Shown in pieces: positions 1-7,975 of a stretch of 23,026 nucleotides of DNA (positions are counted from its first letter, which is position 1; every line of letters starts with the position of its first letter). Under the pieces are notes generated by a model. That model saw only the letters and a program-made list of their open reading frames with translations, searched no databases and had not been told where the DNA came from. The position numbers were made by a program, and so were the translations under genes. This stretch comes from JADJEI01 sp035328465. GTDB taxonomy: Bacteria > Bacteroidota > Ignavibacteria > Ignavibacteriales > Ignavibacteriaceae. Location of the stretch: positions 1-23,026 of the forward strand of contig DAOLIQ010000055.1 of the NCBI GenBank assembly GCA_035328465.1, read 5' to 3'.

Positions 1-22
1 TTTAAAATTTTTATTGGGATGC

Positions 23-51
23 TTGACACATATTAAATCAGTTGTTATCTT
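23..51 (+). promoter_or_regulatory. Candidate sigma70-type promoter
   Basis: TTGACA at 23-28 is a perfect -35 box. It is followed after exactly 17 bp by TATCTT at 46-51, which matches the -10 consensus at four of six positions. A start near 58 would give a transcript of about 85 nt ending at the terminator at 116-143. The pairing of a perfect -35 box, ideal spacing and a close terminator is what supports the call. The -10 box is weak. Confidence 0.4.
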
Positions 52-57
52 CACGGC

Positions 58-143
58 CGTAATTATAAATTTCTCCCGGCAAAGGGTTCTCCCCTGCCCT
101 TTGTTTGGGTATAGACCCGGTGTAGTAATACATCGGGTTTTTT
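58..143 (+). ncRNA. Candidate small structured RNA, unknown family
   Basis: This short stretch lies between a promoter-like site (23-51) and a clear intrinsic terminator, with no convincing coding sequence. It can fold into several hairpins. CAAAGGG (80-86) pairs with CCCTTTG (97-103), GGGT (107-110) pairs with ACCC (115-118), and the terminator stem is 116-137. The last two overlap, so they exclude each other. GCCG (56-59) can also pair with CGGC (77-80). I do not see the conserved cores of SRP RNA, tmRNA or RNase P RNA. It could instead be the 3' part of a longer RNA or a 3' UTR of a gene left of the window. Confidence 0.35.
116..143 (+). terminator. Rho-independent terminator
   Basis: CCCGGTGTA (116-124) pairs with TACATCGGG (129-137) around the 4-nt loop GTAA. 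The stem has nine pairs including one G-T wobble, and six T residues follow at 138-143. The T-run lies on the plus strand, so the terminator stops rightward transcription. It lies just before the 3' end of the leftward rlpA gene, so the two transcripts converge here. Confidence 0.75.
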
Positions 144-163
144 ATTTTACATAAAGCAAGTAA

Positions 164-667
164 TCAATTTTTATCACCCCAGCTTAATACCTCGATAGAA
201 ACTTTAGCCAGTCCATCAACCAGCATTCCTAATTCCTTTGCAGCTTGATATGAGACATCAATCACTCTGCCGTTATAATCTGGCATCCGGTCATTGATTT
301 TCAAAATTACTGTCTGATTATTCTTTGTATTTGTTACTCTCACTATCGTTCCAAATGGGTAATTTAGATGAGCGGCAGTAAGCTCATTCATATTATAAAT
401 TTCACCGCTGGCAGTTTGTCTGCCGTTAAATTTCTCGCTATAGTAGGAGGCAATTCCCGAAGTTGTTTCTAAAACATTTGTATTATCCGCATATTCATTT
501 TGCTTAATATTCTCTTCTGGTGGGGGTGCTTCATTTCCGGATTTAGTTGTTGGTTCCTTACCAGTAAACTTTGGACTGCTTCCACAAGATTGAATTAGTA
601 AAAGAACTACAACAAGTTGTACAATCAAAAAGAAACTTAACAGATTTGGGGTCTGTGATTTATTCAT
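164..667 (-). CDS. rlpA: RlpA-like septal-ring lipoprotein with a double-psi beta-barrel domain
   Basis: The 167-aa protein starts with a hydrophobic signal and a lipobox ending at Cys28 (LIQSC), so it should be a lipid-anchored envelope protein. A low-complexity linker (about 30-69) leads to a double-psi beta-barrel at about 71-160. The residues conserved in RlpA enzymes are visible: Glu89 in the GEIYN motif, His100 in TAAH, Asp126 in NDR and Asp137. In characterised RlpA proteins this domain is a lytic transglycosylase acting on stem-peptide-free glycan at the septum. The C-terminal SPOR domain found in longer RlpA proteins is absent, so septal targeting would have to work differently. Its ATG overlaps the rsmE stop codon (ATGA), which suggests translational coupling. 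Enzymatic activity is inferred from the motifs. Confidence 0.85.
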   Translation of the reverse strand: MNKSQTPNLLSFFLIVQLVVVLLLIQSCGSSPKFTGKEPTTKSGNEAPPPEENIKQNEYADNTNVLETTSGIASYYSEKFNGRQTASGEIYNMNELTAAHLNYPFGTIVRVTNTKNNQTVILKINDRMPDYNGRVIDVSYQAAKELGMLVDGLAKVSIEVLSWGDKN

Positions 668-1377
668 TTTTCTAAAATGCTGTTTAAAAACGCTGCTGTA
701 AATATAGCAGCAGTCTCGCTTCGCAAACGATTTTTAGTAAGCCGGAATAGATTTTTTTGTTCGAATAGATTAATTTCCCGCTGACTAAGTCCGCCTTCGG
801 GGCCAAAGATAAAATGAGTATTTGCTTTTTTTAATTCGATTGAATTTAGTGTTTGCTTAGAATTTTGTTCAAAGATTATTTTCTCAGAATCAGAATTAAC
901 AACCCAGTCCAGGTTTCCTGCTAAACTTATTTGTGGAAGGAAACTGCGAATGGATTGCTTCATCGCTGAGAGTGCAACTTTATTCCATCTTTCAATATTA
1001 TTTGATTTCGAAATAGATCTATCAGCATCAAAGAGAGTAAACTTAGTTACGCCAAGTTCGACACATTTTTCAATTAAGAATCTAATTCGCTCTGGATTTT
1101 TTAATTTCGGCAGACAAAAAATGATATTCTGAAATTTATTTTGATACGAAATTGAATTATTTATTCGGGCATTAAGGAAATCTTTATTTATTGTCAAAAC
1201 AGAGCATTCATAAATGTTACCCTCACCATTTGTAATAAATATTTTATCATCTGCTTTGTATCGCATAACTTTTACTGCATGTCTGAGTTCCTCATCTCGC
1301 AGAATAATACTATCCGTTGAAATATAATCACGCGGAGCATAAAATAATTCTATGTTAGAAAGAAATTCCAAGATCAA
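664..1377 (-). CDS. rsmE: 16S rRNA (uracil-1498-N3)-methyltransferase
   Basis: RsmE methylates N3 of U1498 in 16S rRNA of the small subunit, using S-adenosylmethionine and a knotted SPOUT fold. The 237-aa protein shows the family pattern: an N-terminal PUA-like part (about 9-75), EKCVELGV (103-110), FGPEGGLS (191-198) in the cofactor knot, and LRSETAA (218-224) near the C-terminus. No ATG is available upstream of the conserved ELFYAP segment. The start must therefore be a TTG, either at 1375-1377 or two codons later at 1369-1371, and both lie inside the 3' end of the preceding barrel-protein gene. The overlap is 17 to 23 nt. The 3' end overlaps rlpA by 4 nt. Confidence 0.92.
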   Translation of the reverse strand: MILEFLSNIELFYAPRDYISTDSIILRDEELRHAVKVMRYKADDKIFITNGEGNIYECSVLTINKDFLNARINNSISYQNKFQNIIFCLPKLKNPERIRFLIEKCVELGVTKFTLFDADRSISKSNNIERWNKVALSAMKQSIRSFLPQISLAGNLDWVVNSDSEKIIFEQNSKQTLNSIELKKANTHFIFGPEGGLSQREINLFEQKNLFRLTKNRLRSETAAIFTAAFLNSILEK

Positions 1378-2686
1378 TGATGTATTCTAAATTAAACCCT
1401 TCGTCAAAAGCCAACTCAAAGCGAATTAGATTATAGGGTAGAACTAAAACAGTTAGCCCCGTTCCAAAACCGGTGTTGAAATCTTTGAGTGAGACAGGGG
1501 AGCTTTTAAATTTCGTGAACCCAGTATCCCCAAATAATTGTCCATAAACTGCCACGCGGTATGTTAAAAGATTTTCAGGCACCAAGGGAATAAATGTGAG
1601 AGCTAAACTAAAGTCTTTTACAAATGGATAGTAAAACTCGAGAGAGGCGAGATAATAACTATCCCCTTCCTGCTGCTCAGAAAAATGACCTCTGATTCGT
1701 TCGCCGAATCCAAGGAAAGAATAATCATAAAAAGGAATCAATTCTCCGAATGTTTGCCTTGTAGTTACTCTCCATTTCGAAATTAATTCATCAAACACTT
1801 TTCTGTATTCTCTAAAATCGAGAGATAATATCTGATAATTGATGTCGTTAATACCCAGCCCTTTAAAATCTAAAATTGTTGAAAAAAATATCCCCTCCTT
1901 CGGGAATTGTACAAGATCCCTTGTGTCATAGCTGTAAGTAAGCCCAAGAGTCGGATACCTGTCTATTCGCGAGTTAGATGCATTAATCCCTTTAATAAAA
2001 AAAGGTGTTTCGATATAATCAAACCGAAAAGAAATCCCGGCTCTTTGAAAAAGTCCGAACCTTTTTCCAATTGTCAGGTCAGCGGCAATATTTTTTTGTT
2101 CAAAGTCATATCCGGCTAATGTTTCAGCGGTTAAACTTTTATTTTTTACATTTCGATAGAGCAATGACGTTCGGAGGAAAATATTTTCATCTTTAATTAA
2201 ATTGGGGTTGATATAGTTGATGTGCAAAGATTTTTCAAAACCAAGAGATCCTTTTAATTTCAGTAATTCATTTCTGCCTCTGAAATTTTGTATAATTAAA
2301 TCAATTCCAAAAGAAATTTTATCCCAATCTTTATCTTTTAATTCTGCAAAGGGGATGGGGTATATGTACCAGCTTTCTTCAACATTTATTTCAATTATAT
2401 TTAATTGATTTAATCGTAAAGGAATAATTTTAACTGTAGTAAAAATGCCGAGGCTGTAAATTCTTTCACGATTGTAATCCAGTTCAACTGTTGTTACTGA
2501 ATCTCCTTTGGAAAATGTTAGTTCATCAAGAATTACAAATTCCTCCGTAACATCATTGCCAATGATTTGAATTGAGTCAACAATAAAATAACTATCATTA
2601 TTCATCGAAACCGGGTCAATAGACTGAGAATATGTTTCGACCGAAAGAGGCAGCAGCAAAAGGAAGATGAAAGCTGATTGATACAT
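1355..2686 (-). CDS. Omp85-family outer membrane protein with one POTRA domain (BamA/TamA-like)
   Basis: The 443-aa protein has a signal peptide (cleavage likely after about residue 21, SQS). One POTRA-like beta-alpha-alpha-beta unit follows at about 34-102. The rest is beta-rich with alternating hydrophobic residues, as in a 16-strand outer membrane barrel. The Omp85 signature is visible as GFGERIRGHF (326-335), a variant of the conserved VRGF/Y motif. The protein is far shorter than BamA (about 800 aa with five POTRA domains), so it is not the main BamA. It may assemble or export a particular outer membrane or surface protein or lipid. It follows the gcvP terminator by only 25 nt, so its own promoter must lie in or near that short gap, or it depends on read-through. 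Confidence 0.8.
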   Translation of the reverse strand: MYQSAFIFLLLLPLSVETYSQSIDPVSMNNDSYFIVDSIQIIGNDVTEEFVILDELTFSKGDSVTTVELDYNRERIYSLGIFTTVKIIPLRLNQLNIIEINVEESWYIYPIPFAELKDKDWDKISFGIDLIIQNFRGRNELLKLKGSLGFEKSLHINYINPNLIKDENIFLRTSLLYRNVKNKSLTAETLAGYDFEQKNIAADLTIGKRFGLFQRAGISFRFDYIETPFFIKGINASNSRIDRYPTLGLTYSYDTRDLVQFPKEGIFFSTILDFKGLGINDINYQILSLDFREYRKVFDELISKWRVTTRQTFGELIPFYDYSFLGFGERIRGHFSEQQEGDSYYLASLEFYYPFVKDFSLALTFIPLVPENLLTYRVAVYGQLFGDTGFTKFKSSPVSLKDFNTGFGTGLTVLVLPYNLIRFELAFDEGFNLEYIIDLGISF

Positions 2687-2711
2687 TTAATATCTATAAA
2701 TTTTAACTATT

Positions 2712-2762
2712 AAAAATAAAAAAGGGATTCAGAAACAATAGAAAATAAAGCTTCCGAATCCC
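2712..2762 (-). terminator. Rho-independent terminator of gcvP
   Basis: On the minus strand GGGATTCGGAAG (2762-2751) pairs with TTTCTGAATCCC (2735-2724). This is a 12-pair stem with two G-T wobbles and a 15-nt A/T-rich loop. A T-rich tail follows (2723-2712, all T but one). It lies 7 nt after the gcvP stop codon and should separate gcvP from the barrel-protein gene downstream. Confidence 0.82.
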
Positions 2763-2769
2763 CCAAAGA

Positions 2770-5655
2770 TCAATTATGTTCTTTAACATACTCGTTAATT
2801 GGCGTGCAGGTGCAAACGAGATTCCTGTCACCATAAGCATTGTTAACCCTGCTAACAGCAGGCCAAAACTTGTGCTCACGCACCCACCCCAATGGAAATG
2901 CCGCTTGTTCCCTCGAATATGGAAATTGCCAGTTATCAGAACAAACCACCTGTGCTGTATGCGGTGAATTCTTTAATACATTATTTTTATTATCCATTGC
3001 ACCTGATTCAATTACTGCAATTTCATTTCTTATTTCAATCATGGCTTCACAAAATCTGTCAAGCTCTGCTTTAGACTCGCTTTCGGTAGGTTCAACCATT
3101 AATGTTCCATGCACAGGAAATGAGACAGTCGGTGCGTGGAAGCCATAATCCATTAATCGTTTTGCAATATCTTCAACTTCAACGTTGGCTGAATTTTTAA
3201 AAGTCTGCATATCAAATATCAATTCGTGAGCGACCCTCCCTTTCTCGCCAACATAAAGAACAGGATAAATTTTTTCCAACTTACTTTTAATATAATTAGC
3301 ATTCAAGATTGCATACTTAGTTGCTTTTGTTAATCCTTCTTCGCCCATCATTTTAATATAAGCATAAGAAATAACCAAAATATCAGCACTGCCAAAAGGC
3401 GCGGCTGATACGGCATGAATTGACTTATCCCCCCCTATTTTTTTTACTGAATGACCCGGAAGAAATGCAGTTAAATGTTTGGCTACAGCAATCGGTCCAA
3501 CTCCGGGACCACCTCCTCCATGAGGGATGCAAAAGGTTTTATGTAGATTTAAATGACAAACATCTGCCCCGATTTCGGCGGGACTTGTAAGCCCAACCTG
3601 TGCATTCATATTTGCCCCATCCATGTAAACCTGCCCGCCATTCTGATGAATTGTGTCGCAAATTTCTTTAATTTTATCCTCAAATACACCATGAGTTGAT
3701 GGATAAGTTACCATCAATGCGGCGAGGTTTTCCTTGTTTACTTCTGCTTTTGCTTTCAGATCATTCAGATCAATATTGCCTTTACTATCACATGCAACAA
3801 CTACCACCTTCATACCAGCCATTACAGCACTTGCGGGGTTAGTCCCGTGTGCTGATGAGGGAATCAAAACAACATTTCGGTTTAACTGTCTATTATTTTT
3901 ATGATATTCTCTAATCACCATTAAACCGGTGTATTCTCCCTGTGCACCGGAATTTGGCTGTAGGGATACTGCATCGAATCCTGTTATAGTTTTTAGATCA
4001 TTTTCTAGTTTAGTTAACAAAATTTGATAACCCTGAGTCTGATTTGACGGAGCAAACGGATGAATGTCAGAAAATTCATTCCACGTAATACCCATCATTT
4101 CGGTTGTTGCATTTAGTTTCATTGTGCAGGAACCAAGAGGAGTCATTGAATGTGCTAACGAAAGATCTTTATTTTCAAGTGACTTTAAATACCTAAGCAT
4201 CTCTGTTTCTGAATGATAAGAATTAAAAACAGCATGCTGTAAATAATTTGTTGTACGTACAAGCTGGGCAGGCAAATTCGAAGTCTCTTCTATTATAATT
4301 TTTTCCAGATCAGCAGTATTGATTGGTTTGTTGTATGCTTGAGTAAAGATTGAAATGATGTTTAGAACATCGTCTAAATCAGTTTTTTCAGAGATTGAAA
4401 TACCGATAAGATTGATACCTATATACCTAAAATTTACATCGTTTGCTTCGGCTATTTCTCGAATGAGCGGAAGTTTATCGCCAACTTCTAACAGCAGAGT
4501 ATCAAAAAAATCTTTGTTGAGTTGCTTAACTCCGATTAGGTTGAGTGCCTGGTTTAGATACAAAGTGAGGTTGTGAATTCGGTTTGCTATCGCTTTAATT
4601 CCAGCAGGACCATGATAAACAGCGTACATAGAAGCAATAACGGCTAATAAAACCTGTGCGGTGCAAATATTACTTGTAGCTTTTTCCCTCCTGATATGTT
4701 GTTCTCTTGTTTGAAGAGCCATACGATAAGCTGTATTTCCCTGAGCATCAACTGATACTCCGATAATTCTGCCGGGTATTACACGCTTCAATTCTTCTTT
4801 AGCTGCAAAATACGCTGCATGAGGTCCGCCAAATCCCATGGGCACGCCAAATCTTTGAGTGCTTCCGACTGCAATATCAGCACCAAACTCTCCGGGAGGG
4901 GTTAAAAGAGCAAGACTCATAATATCAGCAGCAACTATGCGGAAAATATTTAACTTGCCTGCTGATTCGAAGAAGTTTGTATAATTATTTATCTCACCTG
5001 TTTGGTTCGGATACTGAACTATAACAGCAAAGAAACTTTCGTCGAGTTTTATTTGATCTGTTTGACCAATGACTAATTCTATGTTAACTGGAGTTGATCT
5101 TGTTTTAAGTACATCAATAGTTTGAGGGAAACAATCTTCGGCTACAAAAATTTTTAAAGCATTTTTATTTTTTCGATTATAATAACACATTAACATTGTT
5201 TCTGCTGCGGCAGTAGCCTCGTCAAGTAAAGATGCGTTTGCAATAGGCAATGAAGTTAGATCGGAGATCATAGTTTGAAAATTCAACAAGGCTTCTAATC
5301 TTCCTTGTGAAATCTCTGCCTGGTAGGGAGTGTACTGAGTGTACCACCCGGGATTTTCCAAAACATTTCGTAAAATGACTGAAGGAGTAATAACGGGATA
5401 ATAACCCATCCCGATGTAGGATTTGAATACTTTATTCTTTGATGCAATAGATTTCAGTTCTGCTATAAAATCAGACTCAGTTAACGGATCATCTAAATCC
5501 ATTTTTTTCTTTAATCTAATTTGTTGCGGAACAGTTTCATTTATGAGTTGATCTAACGAGTTAACTCCGATTAGATCTAACATTTCTTTAGTTTCGATAT
5601 CGCTAGGTCCGATATGCCTATTTAAAAATTTATCAGGATGCTCGAATGAAAACAT
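2770..5655 (-). CDS. gcvP: Glycine dehydrogenase (decarboxylating), P-protein of the glycine cleavage system
   Basis: This is the PLP enzyme that decarboxylates glycine and passes the aminomethyl group to lipoylated H-protein. At 961 aa it is the fused, single-chain form in which N- and C-terminal halves correspond to GcvPA and GcvPB. The N-terminus has the typical RHIGPS (13-18). The PLP lysine is Lys706 in HLNLHKTFCIPHGGGGPG (701-718), at the same number as in the E. coli protein. SSAHGTNPASA (600-610) and GADVCHLNLHK are also family features. The other subunits (gcvT, gcvH, lpd) are not in the window. I looked for a glycine riboswitch in the 124 nt upstream and saw none. It ends in its own terminator. 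Confidence 0.98.
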   Translation of the reverse strand: MFSFEHPDKFLNRHIGPSDIETKEMLDLIGVNSLDQLINETVPQQIRLKKKMDLDDPLTESDFIAELKSIASKNKVFKSYIGMGYYPVITPSVILRNVLENPGWYTQYTPYQAEISQGRLEALLNFQTMISDLTSLPIANASLLDEATAAAETMLMCYYNRKNKNALKIFVAEDCFPQTIDVLKTRSTPVNIELVIGQTDQIKLDESFFAVIVQYPNQTGEINNYTNFFESAGKLNIFRIVAADIMSLALLTPPGEFGADIAVGSTQRFGVPMGFGGPHAAYFAAKEELKRVIPGRIIGVSVDAQGNTAYRMALQTREQHIRREKATSNICTAQVLLAVIASMYAVYHGPAGIKAIANRIHNLTLYLNQALNLIGVKQLNKDFFDTLLLEVGDKLPLIREIAEANDVNFRYIGINLIGISISEKTDLDDVLNIISIFTQAYNKPINTADLEKIIIEETSNLPAQLVRTTNYLQHAVFNSYHSETEMLRYLKSLENKDLSLAHSMTPLGSCTMKLNATTEMMGITWNEFSDIHPFAPSNQTQGYQILLTKLENDLKTITGFDAVSLQPNSGAQGEYTGLMVIREYHKNNRQLNRNVVLIPSSAHGTNPASAVMAGMKVVVVACDSKGNIDLNDLKAKAEVNKENLAALMVTYPSTHGVFEDKIKEICDTIHQNGGQVYMDGANMNAQVGLTSPAEIGADVCHLNLHKTFCIPHGGGGPGVGPIAVAKHLTAFLPGHSVKKIGGDKSIHAVSAAPFGSADILVISYAYIKMMGEEGLTKATKYAILNANYIKSKLEKIYPVLYVGEKGRVAHELIFDMQTFKNSANVEVEDIAKRLMDYGFHAPTVSFPVHGTLMVEPTESESKAELDRFCEAMIEIRNEIAVIESGAMDNKNNVLKNSPHTAQVVCSDNWQFPYSREQAAFPLGWVREHKFWPAVSRVNNAYGDRNLVCTCTPINEYVKEHN

Positions 5656-5779
5656 TTTTATTCTTTCTTTTTAAACGAAAAAAAATTATTTAATAGTAAA
5701 ATTTAATGAATTAATGCAACTAAAATGTTGAAACTTAGAGGGGGAAATTAGTATCGCACTTATAAAGAAACATCGTTAA

Positions 5780-6559
5780 TTAGGTTTTGTTCAAAATATT
5801 ATTCATTGCATCGCGAGCCGCATTTTGTTCCGCTGATTTTTTATTTTTCCCTTTGCCAGTTCCCACATCTCTGCTGCCCAATCGTACCTGGATGGTAAAA
5901 ATTCTGTCATGTTGCGGTCCCTCCTCACTAATAACCACATAGTTAGGAACAGGTAATTTATTTGCTTGCGCATATTCTAAAAGCTGACTTTTGAAATTTT
6001 CATCTATCAGATAGACACCATCTTTTACATTTGGATTTATCAAAGCTTTGGTTATAAAATGTCTGGCAGCTTCCAAATCTTTATCCAAATAAATGGCACC
6101 AATAAGCGCTTCAAAAGCATCAGATAATACTGTTTTGGACGCATTGGTGTAAATATTAGAAAGATTTTTGCTGACCAAAAGGAAATTACCCAGATTAATT
6201 TCAGAGGCAGCTTCAGCCAGCGCTATTCGGTTAACAAGTTTTGCTCTTATCTTTGTTAGAAAACCTTCATCTTTATCGGGGAAAGAATCAAATATATACT
6301 CGCCAACAATAAGGTTAAGAACGGAATCACCCAAAAATTCTAATCTCTCGTTTGAAAAATCATAATCATTATGTTCTTCAAGAAATGAACGGTGAGTAAG
6401 AGCCTGGATAAAATAGGTCTTATTCCGAATTGAATAACCTATGAGTGACTCGAGTTCTTCAACTTTTTTTGATGTTAGAAATTTTGAAATGTACCGGGCT
6501 TTTCTCCGGGACTCACTTTGCTTTATTTTTTCTAGAATCCAGGAAAAAAGATTATTCAA
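5780..6559 (-). CDS. rnc: Ribonuclease III
   Basis: RNase III cleaves double-stranded RNA in rRNA processing and mRNA turnover. The 259-aa protein has the nuclease domain with signature NERLEFLGDSVL (70-81), where Glu74 and Asp78 bind metal. The second acidic pair is Asp147 and Glu150 in SDAFEALIG. A double-stranded RNA-binding domain covers about 190-257, with the GKGKNKKSAEQNAA helix near the end. The start is TTG at 6557-6559, two bases after the fabF stop. It keeps a basic N-terminal extension of about 30 residues before the nuclease domain. Placement directly behind acpP-fabF is a long-conserved arrangement. Confidence 0.96.
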   Translation of the reverse strand: MNNLFSWILEKIKQSESRRKARYISKFLTSKKVEELESLIGYSIRNKTYFIQALTHRSFLEEHNDYDFSNERLEFLGDSVLNLIVGEYIFDSFPDKDEGFLTKIRAKLVNRIALAEAASEINLGNFLLVSKNLSNIYTNASKTVLSDAFEALIGAIYLDKDLEAARHFITKALINPNVKDGVYLIDENFKSQLLEYAQANKLPVPNYVVISEEGPQHDRIFTIQVRLGSRDVGTGKGKNKKSAEQNAARDAMNNILNKT

Positions 6560-6561
6560 TT

Positions 6562-7809
6562 TTACAGCCCAACTTTTTTAAATACGAGTGAAGCATTATG
6601 CCCTCCAAAACCAAAAGTGTTACTGATTGCAACTTCAATATTTTTTGTAGTTGCTTTCAACGGAGAATAATTAAGATCACATTCCGGGTCGGGATTAGTT
6701 AGATTAATTGTAGGGGGGATTATACCGTTGTAAAGGCTAAGCACAGTGGCAATAGCCTCAACCCCTCCAGCAGCTCCTAGCAGATGCCCAGTCATGGATT
6801 TTGTGGAAGAAACAACCAGTTCATAAGCGTGTTTACTAAACACAGTCTTTATCGCATTTGTTTCATTTACATCATTTAAAGGTGTTGAAGTTCCATGCGC
6901 ATTTATATAGTCAACATTTTGTGGAGCTAAACCAGCATCCTTAAGTGCATTTTGCATTGACCGAACCGCACCTTCACCCCCGGGTGCGGGAGCAGTAATA
7001 TGGTGCGCATCAGCAGTTAAACCAATACCTGCGAGTTCGGCATAAATTTTTGCATTACGTTTAAGTGCATGTTCATATTCTTCAAGAATTAAAGTACCAG
7101 CGCCTTCACCCATAACAAAACCATTTCTGTCTTTATCAAATGGACGAGAAGCTTCCTTATATCGATCATTCCAAGTTGAGAGCGCCCTCATTGCAGTAAA
7201 CCCACCTACGCCAATCTCAGTGATTGCAGCTTCGGAACCACCACAAATCATCATATCGGCTGTGCCGCGTTGTATCCATAAAAATGCGTCGGCGATGGCA
7301 TGAGAAGAAGTAGCACAAGCTGATGTTGTCGCATAGTTGGGACCTTTTAATCCATATTTAATTGATATCTGCCCGGCGGCAATATCAGAGATCATCATCG
7401 GAATAAAGAAAGGGCTTAAAGATTGAGGATTTTTAGATTGAAAAAAATTCCAGTGCTGCTGTTGAAGTGTTTCCATCCCCCCAATTCCGCTTCCATAAAT
7501 TACACCAAATCGATTTAGGTCTGTAGATTGGAGATTTATCCCTGAATCATTAATCGCCATGTCGGTCGAGACAAGTGCAAATCTCGCAAACGGGTCTAAC
7601 CGTTTAATAGATTTTTTATCTAAATAATTTTCAGGGTTAAAATTTTTAACTTCGGCGGCAAATTTAGTATCGAACTTTGAACTGTCGAAATGAGTGATCA
7701 TTTCAACACCGTTGACACCATTTATAAGAGCATTCCAAAAAGATTCTAAACCAATGCCAATTGGAGTAACGGCACCCATACCGGTAACAACTACTCGTTT
7801 ATTTGCCAT
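6562..7809 (-). CDS. fabF: 3-oxoacyl-ACP synthase II
   Basis: FabF condenses malonyl-ACP with acyl-ACP in each elongation round of type II fatty-acid synthesis in the cytoplasm. The 415-aa protein is of normal length. The catalytic residues are visible: Cys165 in TTSACATSS, His305 in NAHGTSTPLND, and Lys337 and His342 in KSMTGHLLGAAGG. Glycine-rich FGFGGHNAS near the C-terminus is typical. The ATG at 7807-7809 has a GGAG Shine-Dalgarno site six bases upstream. The gap to acpP (166 nt) is unusually large for this cluster and holds a palindromic repeat. The stop codon is followed after two bases by the rnc start. Confidence 0.97.
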   Translation of the reverse strand: MANKRVVVTGMGAVTPIGIGLESFWNALINGVNGVEMITHFDSSKFDTKFAAEVKNFNPENYLDKKSIKRLDPFARFALVSTDMAINDSGINLQSTDLNRFGVIYGSGIGGMETLQQQHWNFFQSKNPQSLSPFFIPMMISDIAAGQISIKYGLKGPNYATTSACATSSHAIADAFLWIQRGTADMMICGGSEAAITEIGVGGFTAMRALSTWNDRYKEASRPFDKDRNGFVMGEGAGTLILEEYEHALKRNAKIYAELAGIGLTADAHHITAPAPGGEGAVRSMQNALKDAGLAPQNVDYINAHGTSTPLNDVNETNAIKTVFSKHAYELVVSSTKSMTGHLLGAAGGVEAIATVLSLYNGIIPPTINLTNPDPECDLNYSPLKATTKNIEVAISNTFGFGGHNASLVFKKVGL

Positions 7810-7857
7810 TAAATACTCCCGCTGAATTTTTTGTGTACGAAAGGAAGGAAAGAAGAG

Positions 7858-7968
7858 GTTGTCTCAAAAGATTTATTGTGTTTGTCTGAACTTGTTGAAA
7901 ATTGATTTTATTAATAGTATTCACACTTCGATAAGCCTGGTGTGATATAAAATAACTTTTGAGACAAC
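7858..7968 (-). repeat. MITE-like palindromic element between acpP and fabF
   Basis: GTTGTCTCAAAAG (7858-7870) is repeated as a perfect 13-bp inverted copy, CTTTTGAGACAAC (7956-7968), so the element is 111 bp long. It holds no reading frame. The ends resemble terminal repeats of some insertion sequences that carry a GTCTCAAAA core. That resemblance is from memory and is not verified. Inside it lies a smaller palindrome, TCACAC (7921-7926) with GTGTGA (7940-7945), around TTCGATAAGCCTG, which looks like a degenerate dispersed intergenic repeat of the TTCGACAAGCTCAG type. I see no target-site duplication. Strand is arbitrary. Confidence 0.6.
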
Positions 7969-7975
7969 TTTAATC

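Noticed and set aside
2..151. An open plus-strand frame of about 50 codons at the left end
   Set aside because: It has no ATG start near a ribosome site, its translation looks unlike a protein, and it runs through the terminator hairpin. It more likely reflects an RNA or untranslated region.
5656..5779. Glycine riboswitch or other leader upstream of gcvP
   Set aside because: The 124-nt gap is AT-rich with no paired aptamer-like helices or conserved glycine riboswitch core. Only a weak promoter-like TTGCAT/TATTAA pair is seen.
7858..7968. Intrinsic terminator after acpP
   Set aside because: The arms are 85 nt apart and no T-run follows on the minus strand, so it does not have terminator geometry.
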